Part shown: positions 1 to 8,038 of the stretch, piece by piece | Layout of the letters: each line of letters opens with the position of its first letter | How positions within the stretch are numbered: the stretch's first letter is position 1 | Assembly: GCA_965238265.1 (NCBI GenBank) | Contig: OZ250185.1 | Coordinates: forward strand, 2,232,001-2,296,000 | Direction of reading: 5' to 3' | DNA length: 64,000 bases | From: JAJDUF01 sp965238265 | Lineage (GTDB): Bacteria > Chloroflexota > UBA11872 > UBA12225 > JAJDUF01 | Position numbers and translations under genes: made by a program | The notes under the pieces: model-generated | Databases searched by the model: none | Told to the model about the DNA's origin: nothing | Seen by the model: only the letters and a program-made list of their open reading frames with translations

Positions 1-918
1 GACGGCCGGCCCCTCGTCGAACAGCCAGGGCGGCAGGACCGCCGCCATCACCCCGATGCCGGTCGCGTAGCTGGTCGTGTCGCACGACACATCGAGACCG
101 CGCCGCCGCGCGGCGTCAATCTGGTCCATCACGCGCCCCCACGCGCCCGGCGGCGAACCGCGCCGCGCGAAGTTATGGGACAGTTGCAGCCGGGCGCCGG
201 CTTGCTCGCAGATGCCGATGATCTCGGCGACGGACTGCTCGAACTCCTCGTTGCGCGTGCGCTGATGGCAGGCATGGACCCGCCCCGTGCGCGCCACCAC
301 GCGGCTCAACGCCGTCAACTCCTCGACCGAGGCCGCACGCCCCGGCACGTACTCCAGGCCGGTGGAAAGGCCGAGCGCGCCCTCGTCGAGCGCCTGCGCG
401 ACCAGTAGCTCCATGTGGCCGATGGCGTCGGGGGTAGCTGGCTGCTCGTCGTAGCCCATCACGGCGCTGCGGACGGCGCCGTGCCCGACGAGCACGGAGA
501 CGTTGCCGCCCAGGCCGCCGGCCGCCAGTGTGTCCAGATACTCGCCGAACGTGCTCCAAGTGACCGTTGTGCCCGGTGAGGAGCGGGCCAGGTCGGTGCT
601 GATGCTCTCGCGGTTGTGGGGAGTGAGCGGCGCGTGGCTGAAGCCGCAGTTGCCCAGGATTTCGGTGGTCACGCCCAGCCGGACGGTGCTGTCGCAGGCG
701 CGGTTGGCGAGGATGCTCCAGTCGCTATGCGTGTGGCAGTCAATGAGGCCGGGGGCGATGACCTGCCCCGGCACGTCAATGATGCGCCGGGCGGTAGCGC
801 CGGGCAGGTTGCCCACGGCGACGATACGGTCATCCTGGATAGCAACGTCACCGGGCACCCAGGGCGCACCGCTGCCATCCACCACCCGGCCACCGCGCAA
901 CAGCACGTCGAGCATCAT
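1..918 (-). CDS. N-acyl-D-amino-acid deacylase family amidohydrolase (partial, C-terminus off window)
   Basis: Zinc-dependent amidohydrolase; characterised relatives release D-amino acids from their N-acyl derivatives. The frame is open to base 1, so only the first 306 residues are visible; relatives run to about 500-550. I chose the ATG at 918 (tandem ATG ATG) because AAGGGAG lies just upstream. The N-terminus has the family pattern LLRGGRVVDGSG (residues 6-17), the metal-binding HTHSD is at 62-66, and GVTTEILGNCG (82-92) carries the conserved Cys of D-aminoacylases. It is co-directional with the TcmP block but separated by about 80 bases, so it is probably not part of it. Substrate cannot be fixed; dihydroorotase/hydantoinase-like relatives are the alternative. 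Confidence 0.85.
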   Translation of the reverse strand, partial: MMLDVLLRGGRVVDGSGAPWVPGDVAIQDDRIVAVGNLPGATARRIIDVPGQVIAPGLIDCHTHSDWSILANRACDSTVRLGVTTEILGNCGFSHAPLTPHNRESISTDLARSSPGTTVTWSTFGEYLDTLAAGGLGGNVSVLVGHGAVRSAVMGYDEQPATPDAIGHMELLVAQALDEGALGLSTGLEYVPGRAASVEELTALSRVVARTGRVHACHQRTRNEEFEQSVAEIIGICEQAGARLQLSHNFARRGSPPGAWGRVMDQIDAARRRGLDVSCDTTSYATGIGVMAAVLPPWLFDEGPAV

Positions 919-997
919 GCGTTCTCCCTTGTGATCTTATGGTCCGGGAGGCGCCGGTAGGCAGCCCCAAAGCTCGGCTGCGTGTAGGAACGCACGC

Positions 998-1093
998 CTA
1001 CAATGCTTCCGGGTCCAGCGGCTGCGTCCGTCCCACGCGGTGCGCCGCCAAGGCCTCGTCGGCCAACTGCTCCAACTCCACTTTAGCCATCAT
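998..1093 (-). CDS. 31-residue ORF downstream of TcmP, function unknown
   Basis: A short frame starting with tandem ATG ATG, with GGAGG seven bases upstream, ending TAG. The peptide is acidic and helical-looking (KVELEQLADEALAAHR then GRTQPLDPEAL). It starts 12 bases after the tcmP stop, so it could be translated from the same transcript. The sequence resembles the C-terminal tails of small antitoxin-like proteins ending in a PLDP-type motif, but I do not recognise a family. It may be a remnant of a longer antitoxin. The good ribosome-binding site is the main support. Confidence 0.4.
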   Translation of the reverse strand: MMAKVELEQLADEALAAHRVGRTQPLDPEAL

Positions 1094-1104
1094 GCAACCT
1101 CCCG

Positions 1105-1950
1105 CTACCAGTGCTTCAGGATGTAGTCAGCAATTTCCACCGCAAGTCCTGCCCCTTTGGGGTTGCTCGCTGCGAAGTACAGATCGAACAGAGGAGAGTC
1201 ATTGGAATTCTTCAGCATCCGCCTCGTAGGTGCGACTTTTTCAAACACGGACTCAAGACGTCTCCTATAGGCATCGGCGATTCCTGCGCTGCCGCCATGT
1301 CGTTCTTGGCCCGGCTCGTCACCAAAGAGCGGTAGTTGAGGGGATGGGCCATATAGCGATTGCCAATGCTCCCGGCTCCCGAAGACGCGATCAAGATGCT
1401 TGGCGAGGGCCGGTGGCGGTTCGCTCTTGTTTGGCATCATGCGGGTAATCGCCATCAGAGGGAATAGAATCCAACAATCAATCTTCTTGGTCCGTGCGAT
1501 TGCCGCTACCGTCTCCCAGGCAACCTCGGTGGCGAATGGATCGAGGAATACTACGGCCCGATCAAAGTCCCGCAGCTTGCCACAGAATCTGGGTAGTTCA
1601 GTGTTAGCATCGCCATTGACGACTTCGATGTTGCGATTAGGAAACTCACTGCGTAGCTCTCGGAGCGATACGCTGCGTTGGTGATCCTGCTCGATTAATA
1701 GGAACCGGTCAAAGGCTTTGTCTTGTATCTCCAGGGCAATTTGCGGTGATCCCCGGCGCAGAGACCTAAACTCCCCATAATCTTTGTCGTACTCTTGCCC
1801 TGGGCGCCAAGAACCCTCGCCGGCAAAGGCATCCACGTATATCAGGTTGAACGGCTGTTCCTTCAGGGCGGTCGTGTAGGCGTCCAGATACCTCCTGAGA
1901 ATCTTAAGCTTGTCCTTGGTCCAACTGCCCCCAAATCGCGTGCTGCTCAT
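1105..1950 (-). CDS. tcmP: three-Cys-motif partner protein TcmP
   Basis: Member of the TcmP family, which is found next to a three-cysteine (Gp37/Gp68, DUF5131) protein in phages and sporadically in bacteria; biochemical role not established. Start chosen at 1950 (281 residues), seven bases after the upstream gene and behind an AGGGGG ribosome-binding site; a longer in-frame start at 2040 would overlap the partner gene. Visible family features are the N-terminal WTKDKLKILRRYLDAY (10-25), the Rossmann-like VDAFAGEG (39-46), NGDAN (112-116) and VVFLDPF (133-139), an arrangement like a divergent methyltransferase fold. It forms a tight operon with DUF5131 under an SOS-box promoter. Confidence 0.85.
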   Translation of the reverse strand: MSSTRFGGSWTKDKLKILRRYLDAYTTALKEQPFNLIYVDAFAGEGSWRPGQEYDKDYGEFRSLRRGSPQIALEIQDKAFDRFLLIEQDHQRSVSLRELRSEFPNRNIEVVNGDANTELPRFCGKLRDFDRAVVFLDPFATEVAWETVAAIARTKKIDCWILFPLMAITRMMPNKSEPPPALAKHLDRVFGSREHWQSLYGPSPQLPLFGDEPGQERHGGSAGIADAYRRRLESVFEKVAPTRRMLKNSNDSPLFDLYFAASNPKGAGLAVEIADYILKHW

Positions 1951-1957
1951 AGGCCCC

Positions 1958-2710
1958 CTACGTTGCGGTCGGCAACTGGTGCCACGGCCGATTGTCAATG
2001 ATCGCAGCGTCACCGCCGCGTTTGTTGCGAACTCCGCCAAGCTGCTTCAGAAAGAAGGCGACACCGGCTTGGACGGAGTGATTACGTAGGTCGCGTACCC
2101 AGTTCAGGTCCATCGGTCTTGCCCTTGGGCCACTCTCACCACCCACGATCACCCATTGCAGCACGCCGGACTCCAGCCAGGGCCGCAGGTCAACCGGTTC
2201 AAGCAGCGGCTCGACGGAGACGAAACGGATGGGCGCTGGCAAACGTGCTAACACGCTCAACCGCGGCGCGTATTTCTGGTTTTCCACGGATGTCCCGATC
2301 CAGATGTTGGGTGGCCAGCCTCGCGGGAAGTGCTGCTTGTACCGCTCCCACCAACCAACGGCTCTTCCAGGTCGCTTGGTCAGTATTTGGAAAACGTGAC
2401 CGCGCTTTTGTGCGGCCTCATCCATGACCGAGAACATTTGATAGATGAAGTCGAACGGAACACGCGGATGAAATACATCCGACATGCTGTTGACGAAGAC
2501 GCGCCGCGGCCTCTTCCACGACAGCGGTGTACGCAGACGTTCCGGGAGGAGCCGAATTTCGTTTGGTGCCGCCTCATACCCCGGAACTGCCATCGCCTTG
2601 AGGCGTGGATAGAGGGCGAACATGTAGCAGTGATCGCAGCCGGGGGATACACGGGTACAACCGGTGACCGGATTCCAGGTCTCGTCCGTCCACTCAATCG
2701 CCGAAGGCAT
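1958..2710 (-). CDS. DUF5131 / phage Gp37-Gp68-like three-cysteine protein
   Basis: 250 residues, matching the Gp37Gp68 family: N-terminal IEWTDETWNPVTGC, then cysteines at 18, 25 and 28 (C-X6-C-X2-C followed by Tyr), VFVNSMSDVFH, VFQILTKRP, IWIGTSVE, VSVEPLL and VIVGGESGPRARPM. The cysteine triad suggests an iron-sulfur cluster as in radical-SAM-like enzymes, with a spacing that differs from the canonical CX3CX2C. The family is repeatedly adjacent to TcmP, as here. It is the first gene of the pair and directly follows a promoter containing a perfect SOS box, so induction by DNA damage is inferred. The chemistry and substrate are unknown; nucleic-acid repair or modification is a hypothesis. 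Confidence 0.85.
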   Translation of the reverse strand: MPSAIEWTDETWNPVTGCTRVSPGCDHCYMFALYPRLKAMAVPGYEAAPNEIRLLPERLRTPLSWKRPRRVFVNSMSDVFHPRVPFDFIYQMFSVMDEAAQKRGHVFQILTKRPGRAVGWWERYKQHFPRGWPPNIWIGTSVENQKYAPRLSVLARLPAPIRFVSVEPLLEPVDLRPWLESGVLQWVIVGGESGPRARPMDLNWVRDLRNHSVQAGVAFFLKQLGGVRNKRGGDAAIIDNRPWHQLPTAT

Positions 2711-2762
2711 CCTGTCCCATCCTCATGCAGTTGTGTAGTAGTCTCACCGTGCTGACGAATGT

Positions 2763-2791
2763 ATTCTACCGAACATATGTTCCCATTTCCA
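2763..2791 (-). promoter_or_regulatory. promoter with LexA/SOS box driving DUF5131-tcmP
   Basis: Read on the minus strand: -35 TGGAAA (2786-2791), 17-base spacer, -10 TAGAAT (2763-2768). Inside the spacer lies CGAACATATGTTCC (2770-2783), which fits all positions of the CGAACRNRYGTTYC consensus bound by LexA in Firmicutes and Actinobacteria and contains a 12-base perfect palindrome. The -10 lies about 50 bases upstream of the DUF5131 start codon at 2710. Placement between the two promoter hexamers is the classical repression geometry. That this organism's LexA uses this consensus is an assumption. Confidence 0.75.
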
Positions 2792-2865
2792 CTCGGCGAC
2801 AATTACAACCCCATGCCTCGAATCCTGTCCATCCTGTCCACAAAACGGGCAGTAAGATGGCGGTC

Positions 2866-3717
2866 CTATCCAGACTCCGATAGCTGGATGTCCGACCCCA
2901 GGACCTCCACTCCGTCTACGCCCTTCACCTTGATGAAGTGTTCCATGGACCTCTTCAAGCGTTCCTGTTCGTCGGATGGCCCGATCGTGATTGACTTTAT
3001 TGGGAGGCTCGAATGGAAACCTTCTACATATGGTCTGAGGAACCGTGTGCCCGGTAGATAGCAGATGGCATCGGGATTGGCTCGTCCACCCATGTAGACG
3101 ATCCTCCATTCCTGTTCGTGTTCGAAGATAGGGTTCTTTAGGAAGACCGCGGCATTGATAAGAGTGATCAGAGCCTGTAGCCGAAACTCCGGCAAGTCTT
3201 TGAATTGCAGATGTCGGTGTAGTTGTTCACACAATTCCTTGGCGAGCCTCTCTTGTTTGTGAGTGCTATAGATAACCGACCCTATTGTTCCTTCAGATGG
3301 CGGGCCATTAAAGCAAAGTTTATCGAGTCCGGGTCCAAATGTGATACAACAGCCATTTCTTCCCGAATACATCTCCCATTGAGTTAAGCTGTCCTTCGCT
3401 AGCGAAAGGCAGAAAATGAACGGCTGCGCTTTACCATAAAGCAGCTGGTAGTCGGCCTTTCTGATAAGACTCTGAATAGGGCCGGAATTCATCTGTTTGG
3501 CGGTATCGAGCATCTTGTCGAGACCATAATTAAGCTCGGTTGGATCATTGCAGAATGAGGCGTGGAAAAGCCGGAGGCTTTTCCCATCGATTATCTTCAT
3601 GGCGGCGTCTGGGTTTGTGTAATGGTGAAATTCGCACGGTCTCTCTTGTTCACGATACTTGTCAATAATGCTATTCCGTTCCGTCTCAAACGCGGTGGGG
3701 TTGAATTCTTGGTTCAT
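2866..3717 (-). CDS. DUF2971 family protein
   Basis: 283 residues. DUF2971 signatures are clear: FHHYTNPDAAMKIIDGKSLRLF (30-51), then FCNDPTELNYG (55-65), SLAKDSLTQWEMYSGRNGCCITF in the middle and FEHEQEWRIVYMGG later. The family is of unknown biochemical function and is often found in mobile or defence-associated neighbourhoods. AGGAG lies about ten bases before the ATG at 3717. It begins 30 bases after the type IIG gene and may be cotranscribed with it. Base composition is clearly more AT-rich than the flanking housekeeping genes, which points to horizontal acquisition. Confidence 0.8.
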   Translation of the reverse strand: MNQEFNPTAFETERNSIIDKYREQERPCEFHHYTNPDAAMKIIDGKSLRLFHASFCNDPTELNYGLDKMLDTAKQMNSGPIQSLIRKADYQLLYGKAQPFIFCLSLAKDSLTQWEMYSGRNGCCITFGPGLDKLCFNGPPSEGTIGSVIYSTHKQERLAKELCEQLHRHLQFKDLPEFRLQALITLINAAVFLKNPIFEHEQEWRIVYMGGRANPDAICYLPGTRFLRPYVEGFHSSLPIKSITIGPSDEQERLKRSMEHFIKVKGVDGVEVLGSDIQLSESG

Positions 3718-3747
3718 TAAGTCTGAACTCCTGAAGAGTCAAATGGC

Positions 3748-6700
3748 CTACACCGCCACCACCGCCTCCGTGTCCCCGGCATCCAGCGCGTGCATATACG
3801 CCAGGATCATCTCACGGGTGCGGTAGATGCCGAATTGGGCCTCGTCTTGCCGGCGGACGATGGGGAACGTGCTGAGGATATAGTCGGTGTCCTCGCGGGA
3901 GAGGCCGTAGAGGTGAAAGTAGAGGGCGTCGAGGCGGGCGCGTAGGTGGCGGCGCGCCTCCTCGTCCCAGCGGAACGGCGGGCCGGTGTAGCCAAGGTCG
4001 CGGGCGAACGGCGCCAGGTCGTGCGCGGTGTAGGTGAGGCGCAGCACGTGGTCGCGGACCAGCTCGCGGGCGGTGGTGCTCCCGAATGGCCGGTCGTAGT
4101 CGGCGGGCGCGATGACGGGCAACTGTTCGATGGTGTACCACGTGAGGTGGGTTGCTTGAACCTTCTGACGAGTAACGTAATCGAAGCCGAAGCTGTTGAA
4201 ATTAGCAAGAAGACAGACTGCGCTCTCAACATCGAAGCGATCTTCGGCTGGAAGAAGAACTGGCAAAGTATGTCCGCATCCAACTTGAGGAACTACGGCA
4301 GCAATCATAGTGCGAACATTGGTTGACGCTGTGATGTCTTTGAAAGCCAAGAACCAGTCGAATCTCTTTATAACCGCACTTTCCTGCCGGCTAACCCAAT
4401 AGCGAGGACGCGGTGAGAAGACCGGGTCACGGTGTTCTCCGTCAAGAGTCCTGTCCGGCTGTCCCGGTCGAAACAGGTTGCCTTCCCGGTTGGTGATGCT
4501 CGCTGCCCGATGATCGAATGCCTGGACCATCTTGCCCTCGTACAGGGGCAGATATAGCTCCTCACCCCGCTTCCATCGGTTGCCTTCTACAGGGTAGAAG
4601 CCTTTGACCTCCAACTGCGCCGAGGTGCGGAAGAGGTGCGAGTCGTTAGCCATGTGGAACATGGTGTGGTAGCGGACCGGCCAGGCGCGGCGCTCTTTGC
4701 CTTGTGAGCGATCCACCAGCACCGGATGGCGCTCGTAGATGCGGCGGGTGATGTCGGCATCCCGGCGAGTGCGGAAGACGGGCGCGGTGCCGGTGTTCGG
4801 ATTGACGCGGGCGAAGTCCGCCGGCGCCAGCGGGAAACAGCGGTCTTTGTCATTGATGGTGGCGGTATCGTGCAGGAAGAAGGCGCAGTCGGTCTTGTCG
4901 AACCGTCGCGCCTCGCCGCCGAATACGAGGGCTACGAACTTGAAGCGCCCGTCCACATCGGGAAAGAACGGCGGCAGCCCGGTTCCGAGGCGGCGGTTCT
5001 CGAAGTCGAACAGGCCGGACACGCGGCCCTTGGTCGAGACGGTCTGGAAGAAGCGGGCGGCGGTCTTGTCGGCATAGATGCCGGAGGGCGTGAGCAGGCC
5101 TACTAGCCCATCGGGCTTGATGATGCTCATGGCGCGCTCGACGAACAGCGAGTAGAGGTTGATGTCGCCGCCGCCCAGCAAGGGGTAGTGCCCGGACCCG
5201 CGCACCAGCTTGCCGAGCGTATCCGCCCGCTCCTTGGCGGCGTCGAACGCGGCGGCGAGGGGCGCGTCCTCGTCTCGCAGCCGCGCGATGCCTCTTTTCC
5301 GCGCGGCGGCGGTTGGGGCCTGGGCGAGGGCCGGCGAGCGGGTCGCAAACCACTCCACCTCCTGGAGCTTGATGCGGTCCCAGGGCGGGTTGCCGATCAC
5401 GGCGTCGAAGCCGCCTTGCGGCCGAGCGTCCTGCCACCGTTGCCAGACCCCCGGGAACGCCACCTCCCAGTGCAGGAAGTGCTCGCGTTCAGCGGTGGAC
5501 TTGGCGTTGCGCCATAGCTCCGCGAACGCCGGGCCCCCTATGGCCCCCCCGCCGGGCGGGGGGACGGTATTCCCCTCCCCTGGGGCTTGCTCCGGGGGAG
5601 GGTCAGGGTGGGGGCTAGCACCGGCTGGCCCGCGGGCGAGGAGCGTGTAGGCGTCGGTGGTGGTGCCCAGCGCCTCGCCCAGCGGCGCCTGGAATATAGC
5701 CTGGTCCCGCTTCTTCATTCCGGCGGTCTGCCAGGAGAGACTGGTCAAGAAATCGAGCAGGCCGCATAGGTCCTTGGTCGTGTCCTCGACGCCGTGGTAC
5801 AAGCTGGCCGATTCCTGCACTTCGGCAATGTCGGCGTCGGACAGCGCCTCGATCTCCTGCATTGTCTTGGTGGCGGATTCGGCACCGGCGATGGCCGAGC
5901 CGGCGAACACGCCGCCAAGACGATTCAGCTCGCCGATGGCTTCCCACACCGTCAGGCCGAGCAGGGAGTCGCCGCAGCGCAGGTGGTGGTCCAGGAAGGA
6001 CAGCGGGGCGCCGACGGTGAAGCTGTGCAGCCACAGCGATACTTTGGCCAGCTCGACGGCCAGGGGGTTCTTGTCTACGCCGTAGATGCAGCGTTTGAGC
6101 ACCATGCGCCGGATGATGGCCTGGTCGGTAAGCAAGGACTTGTCCAGGACCCACGCGGACTCCTCGGCGCGGCGGATGATGTCCCGGCGGATCGCCGCCA
6201 CGCGCTCGACCAGCGGCGAGACATAGGGGTCGGGCAGCCACGCCGGGACCGCCGGGACGTACTCGGCGAGGTCGGCGATGGTGTCCGAGAGGTAGTCCAC
6301 GGCGGTGACGAGGAAGTGGCCGCTGCCCATGGCCGGGTCGAGTAGCTTCAGATCGAGCACCGCCGCGGCCGGGTCCAGCTTCCGTAGCTCGGCAAGTCGC
6401 TCGGCGTGGGGCCGGCGGTCGCTCTGTAGCGCGGCCGCCGTGGCCTCGAACTGCGCCAGGCGCTCCGCCACCAGTGGTTGCAAGGTCCGCTCCACGATCA
6501 GGTCAACCAGCTCCTGGGGCGTGTAGAAGCTGCCGCTGTCCTTGCGGGCGTAGGGATTGGGCCGGATGGTGATGCGACCGTCGTCGTTGCGGAACGGCTC
6601 GCGTTCCAAGAGGCGCTCGTAGATCGAGCCGAGCTGCTGGACGGACATGTCGCGGTAGTTGATGAACCGGCGATGGCCGTCCGTCTCGGTGTGGCTCAGG

Positions 6701-7842
6701 TCGTAGATGATCGGGGCCAGCTGCGCGTCGGGAAGACGGACAGTCTCCAGCAGTGGCGCGGTGTCCGTGGCGAACAGACCACCGTTGTACGGCGGCAAGC
6801 CGATGTCCGGGTCGCCCTCGTCAATCAAGCGCCACAGGTTGAGCAACTTGTCGTAGTAGCTGGTGGCTCTGTTCGAGAAGACGGCGCCTTGCTGCATCCG
6901 GCGGGCAATGTGCTCGCGGACCGGTTGCCGCAAGCCGTAGTCTGCGTAACGCGCGTCGTTGACGGGAAGCAGGCCCCGGTCCTCGGCGTAGAGTACGAAG
7001 AGCAGGCGGTAGAGGCAGATCAGGGCCGCCTGGCGCACGGCCTCCAGTTCTGCTCCCGCATGCGTCGCGGCGGCCAACGCCGCGACCAGGTCGGGGAAGA
7101 CATGATCGAAGACCACGCCGGACAGGTCCTGGGCAACCCGCTCCTCGTAGCGTCGCCCCTCGGCCAGGGCATCCTCCAGGAACGTGGTGGTCGCTCCCGC
7201 TTGGCGCGTGAACGACTCGCGCCGGAATAGGAGGTAAAAGAGGCGGAGCGCATCGTCGTCGCCGGACCGGAGGATTTTAGCCAGGTCGGCTTCGTAGTAG
7301 CCGGTGGCACGCGGCCGGGCGCGGTAGTCGTAGAGCCGCCACACGCCACCATTGGTCAAGATGCCCCAGCGAATTGCACTATCAGAAGCGATATCGGCCG
7401 TCGCAAGGTACCGCAGAATCTGACCGTGAGGGGTTCTGGCTTGGCCTCCAGCGTCCTCGTCGCGGGCGTCCAGAGCCAGACCGAAGCGTTTACTCTCCTC
7501 GACTATCGCAGCATCTTGGTACCGATCTTCAGCGCGGGACCTTCCGGCGGCGCGCTCCTTGGCTGCGGCGGCGGTGAAGAGGAGGTAATCGGGGATATCC
7601 TCGTTGCGGTTGGCGCCTTGCTGCGGGAGATAGTCGGCCCACCCCAGAGCCTCTAGGATAGGCCGGATCAGTTCTTGCTCCGTCACGGCCTCGTTGGGTG
7701 GCTGCCGCCTGTCGGTAAAGGGCGCATACGCCGGGGCAATTTCGCTGCGGAAAGCGGCCACCGCTGCGGCTGCCGACTGCCACTCCGGGGTGGCCTCGAT
7801 GCCGGCGGTCAGGAAGTAGTGGGTGAAGAGCTGGCCGGGCAT
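3748..7842 (-). CDS. type IIG-like restriction-modification enzyme (Eco57I/MmeI-type fusion)
   Basis: A single polypeptide of 1364 residues from the ATG at 7842 (AGGA upstream); the frame extends 41 codons further but without family sequence. An N-terminal nuclease-like segment includes GWADYLPQQGANRNEDIPDYLLF and VEESKRFGLAL near residue 113, a plausible variant of the PD-(D/E)xK core. SAM-binding motif DPAMGSGHF lies near 502, YGVDKNPLAVELAKVSLWLHSF about 90 residues later, and the catalytic NPPW near 816, so adenine-N6 or cytosine-N4 methylation is expected. The C-terminal part would carry target recognition. Residues about 738-768 are a Pro/Gly-rich insertion that equals an intergenic repeat. 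A BREX PglX-like methylase is the alternative, but the nuclease region and lack of BREX partners argue against it. Confidence 0.8.
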   Translation of the reverse strand: MPGQLFTHYFLTAGIEATPEWQSAAAAVAAFRSEIAPAYAPFTDRRQPPNEAVTEQELIRPILEALGWADYLPQQGANRNEDIPDYLLFTAAAAKERAAGRSRAEDRYQDAAIVEESKRFGLALDARDEDAGGQARTPHGQILRYLATADIASDSAIRWGILTNGGVWRLYDYRARPRATGYYEADLAKILRSGDDDALRLFYLLFRRESFTRQAGATTTFLEDALAEGRRYEERVAQDLSGVVFDHVFPDLVAALAAATHAGAELEAVRQAALICLYRLLFVLYAEDRGLLPVNDARYADYGLRQPVREHIARRMQQGAVFSNRATSYYDKLLNLWRLIDEGDPDIGLPPYNGGLFATDTAPLLETVRLPDAQLAPIIYDLSHTETDGHRRFINYRDMSVQQLGSIYERLLEREPFRNDDGRITIRPNPYARKDSGSFYTPQELVDLIVERTLQPLVAERLAQFEATAAALQSDRRPHAERLAELRKLDPAAAVLDLKLLDPAMGSGHFLVTAVDYLSDTIADLAEYVPAVPAWLPDPYVSPLVERVAAIRRDIIRRAEESAWVLDKSLLTDQAIIRRMVLKRCIYGVDKNPLAVELAKVSLWLHSFTVGAPLSFLDHHLRCGDSLLGLTVWEAIGELNRLGGVFAGSAIAGAESATKTMQEIEALSDADIAEVQESASLYHGVEDTTKDLCGLLDFLTSLSWQTAGMKKRDQAIFQAPLGEALGTTTDAYTLLARGPAGASPHPDPPPEQAPGEGNTVPPPGGGAIGGPAFAELWRNAKSTAEREHFLHWEVAFPGVWQRWQDARPQGGFDAVIGNPPWDRIKLQEVEWFATRSPALAQAPTAAARKRGIARLRDEDAPLAAAFDAAKERADTLGKLVRGSGHYPLLGGGDINLYSLFVERAMSIIKPDGLVGLLTPSGIYADKTAARFFQTVSTKGRVSGLFDFENRRLGTGLPPFFPDVDGRFKFVALVFGGEARRFDKTDCAFFLHDTATINDKDRCFPLAPADFARVNPNTGTAPVFRTRRDADITRRIYERHPVLVDRSQGKERRAWPVRYHTMFHMANDSHLFRTSAQLEVKGFYPVEGNRWKRGEELYLPLYEGKMVQAFDHRAASITNREGNLFRPGQPDRTLDGEHRDPVFSPRPRYWVSRQESAVIKRFDWFLAFKDITASTNVRTMIAAVVPQVGCGHTLPVLLPAEDRFDVESAVCLLANFNSFGFDYVTRQKVQATHLTWYTIEQLPVIAPADYDRPFGSTTARELVRDHVLRLTYTAHDLAPFARDLGYTGPPFRWDEEARRHLRARLDALYFHLYGLSREDTDYILSTFPIVRRQDEAQFGIYRTREMILAYMHALDAGDTEAVVAV
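5533..5630. repeat. dispersed hairpin repeat (family C plus B-like) inside the type IIG gene
   Basis: The segment contains CCGCCGGGCGGGGGGACGG with a flanking CTATGG box and a CCCCTCCCCTGGGG / CTCCGGGGGAGGG hairpin. The same building blocks occur between genes at 30844-30871, 36360-36400 and 51686-51720. Here they are translated in frame as a Pro/Gly-rich stretch (residues about 738-768 of the host protein) without a stop codon. Confidence 0.7.
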
Positions 7843-8038
7843 GGCACGTCCTACGCGCGGGCGGCGGCACTGTCGAAGGACAAGATACGTTCGGCAACGG
7901 TACACCAAAGGCGCGTTCGGCGGCAGCAGTTGGTCCGCGCTGCCGCCCGGTGGCGCAACCCGCATTGCCCTAGGCGCAGGAGGCCGCTACCATCAGGGCA
8001 GACAGCACCGGCGGCGTTACGTCGCGAAGGAGTAGCAG

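Noticed and set aside
1849..1860. GAACGGCTGTTC, a second LexA-like palindrome
   Set aside because: It lies inside the tcmP coding sequence and fits only 12 of 14 positions; about one such match is expected by chance per window of this size.
7843..7965. 41 extra N-terminal codons of the type IIG enzyme
   Set aside because: No family similarity in this stretch and a better start at 7842; it more likely holds the promoter region.
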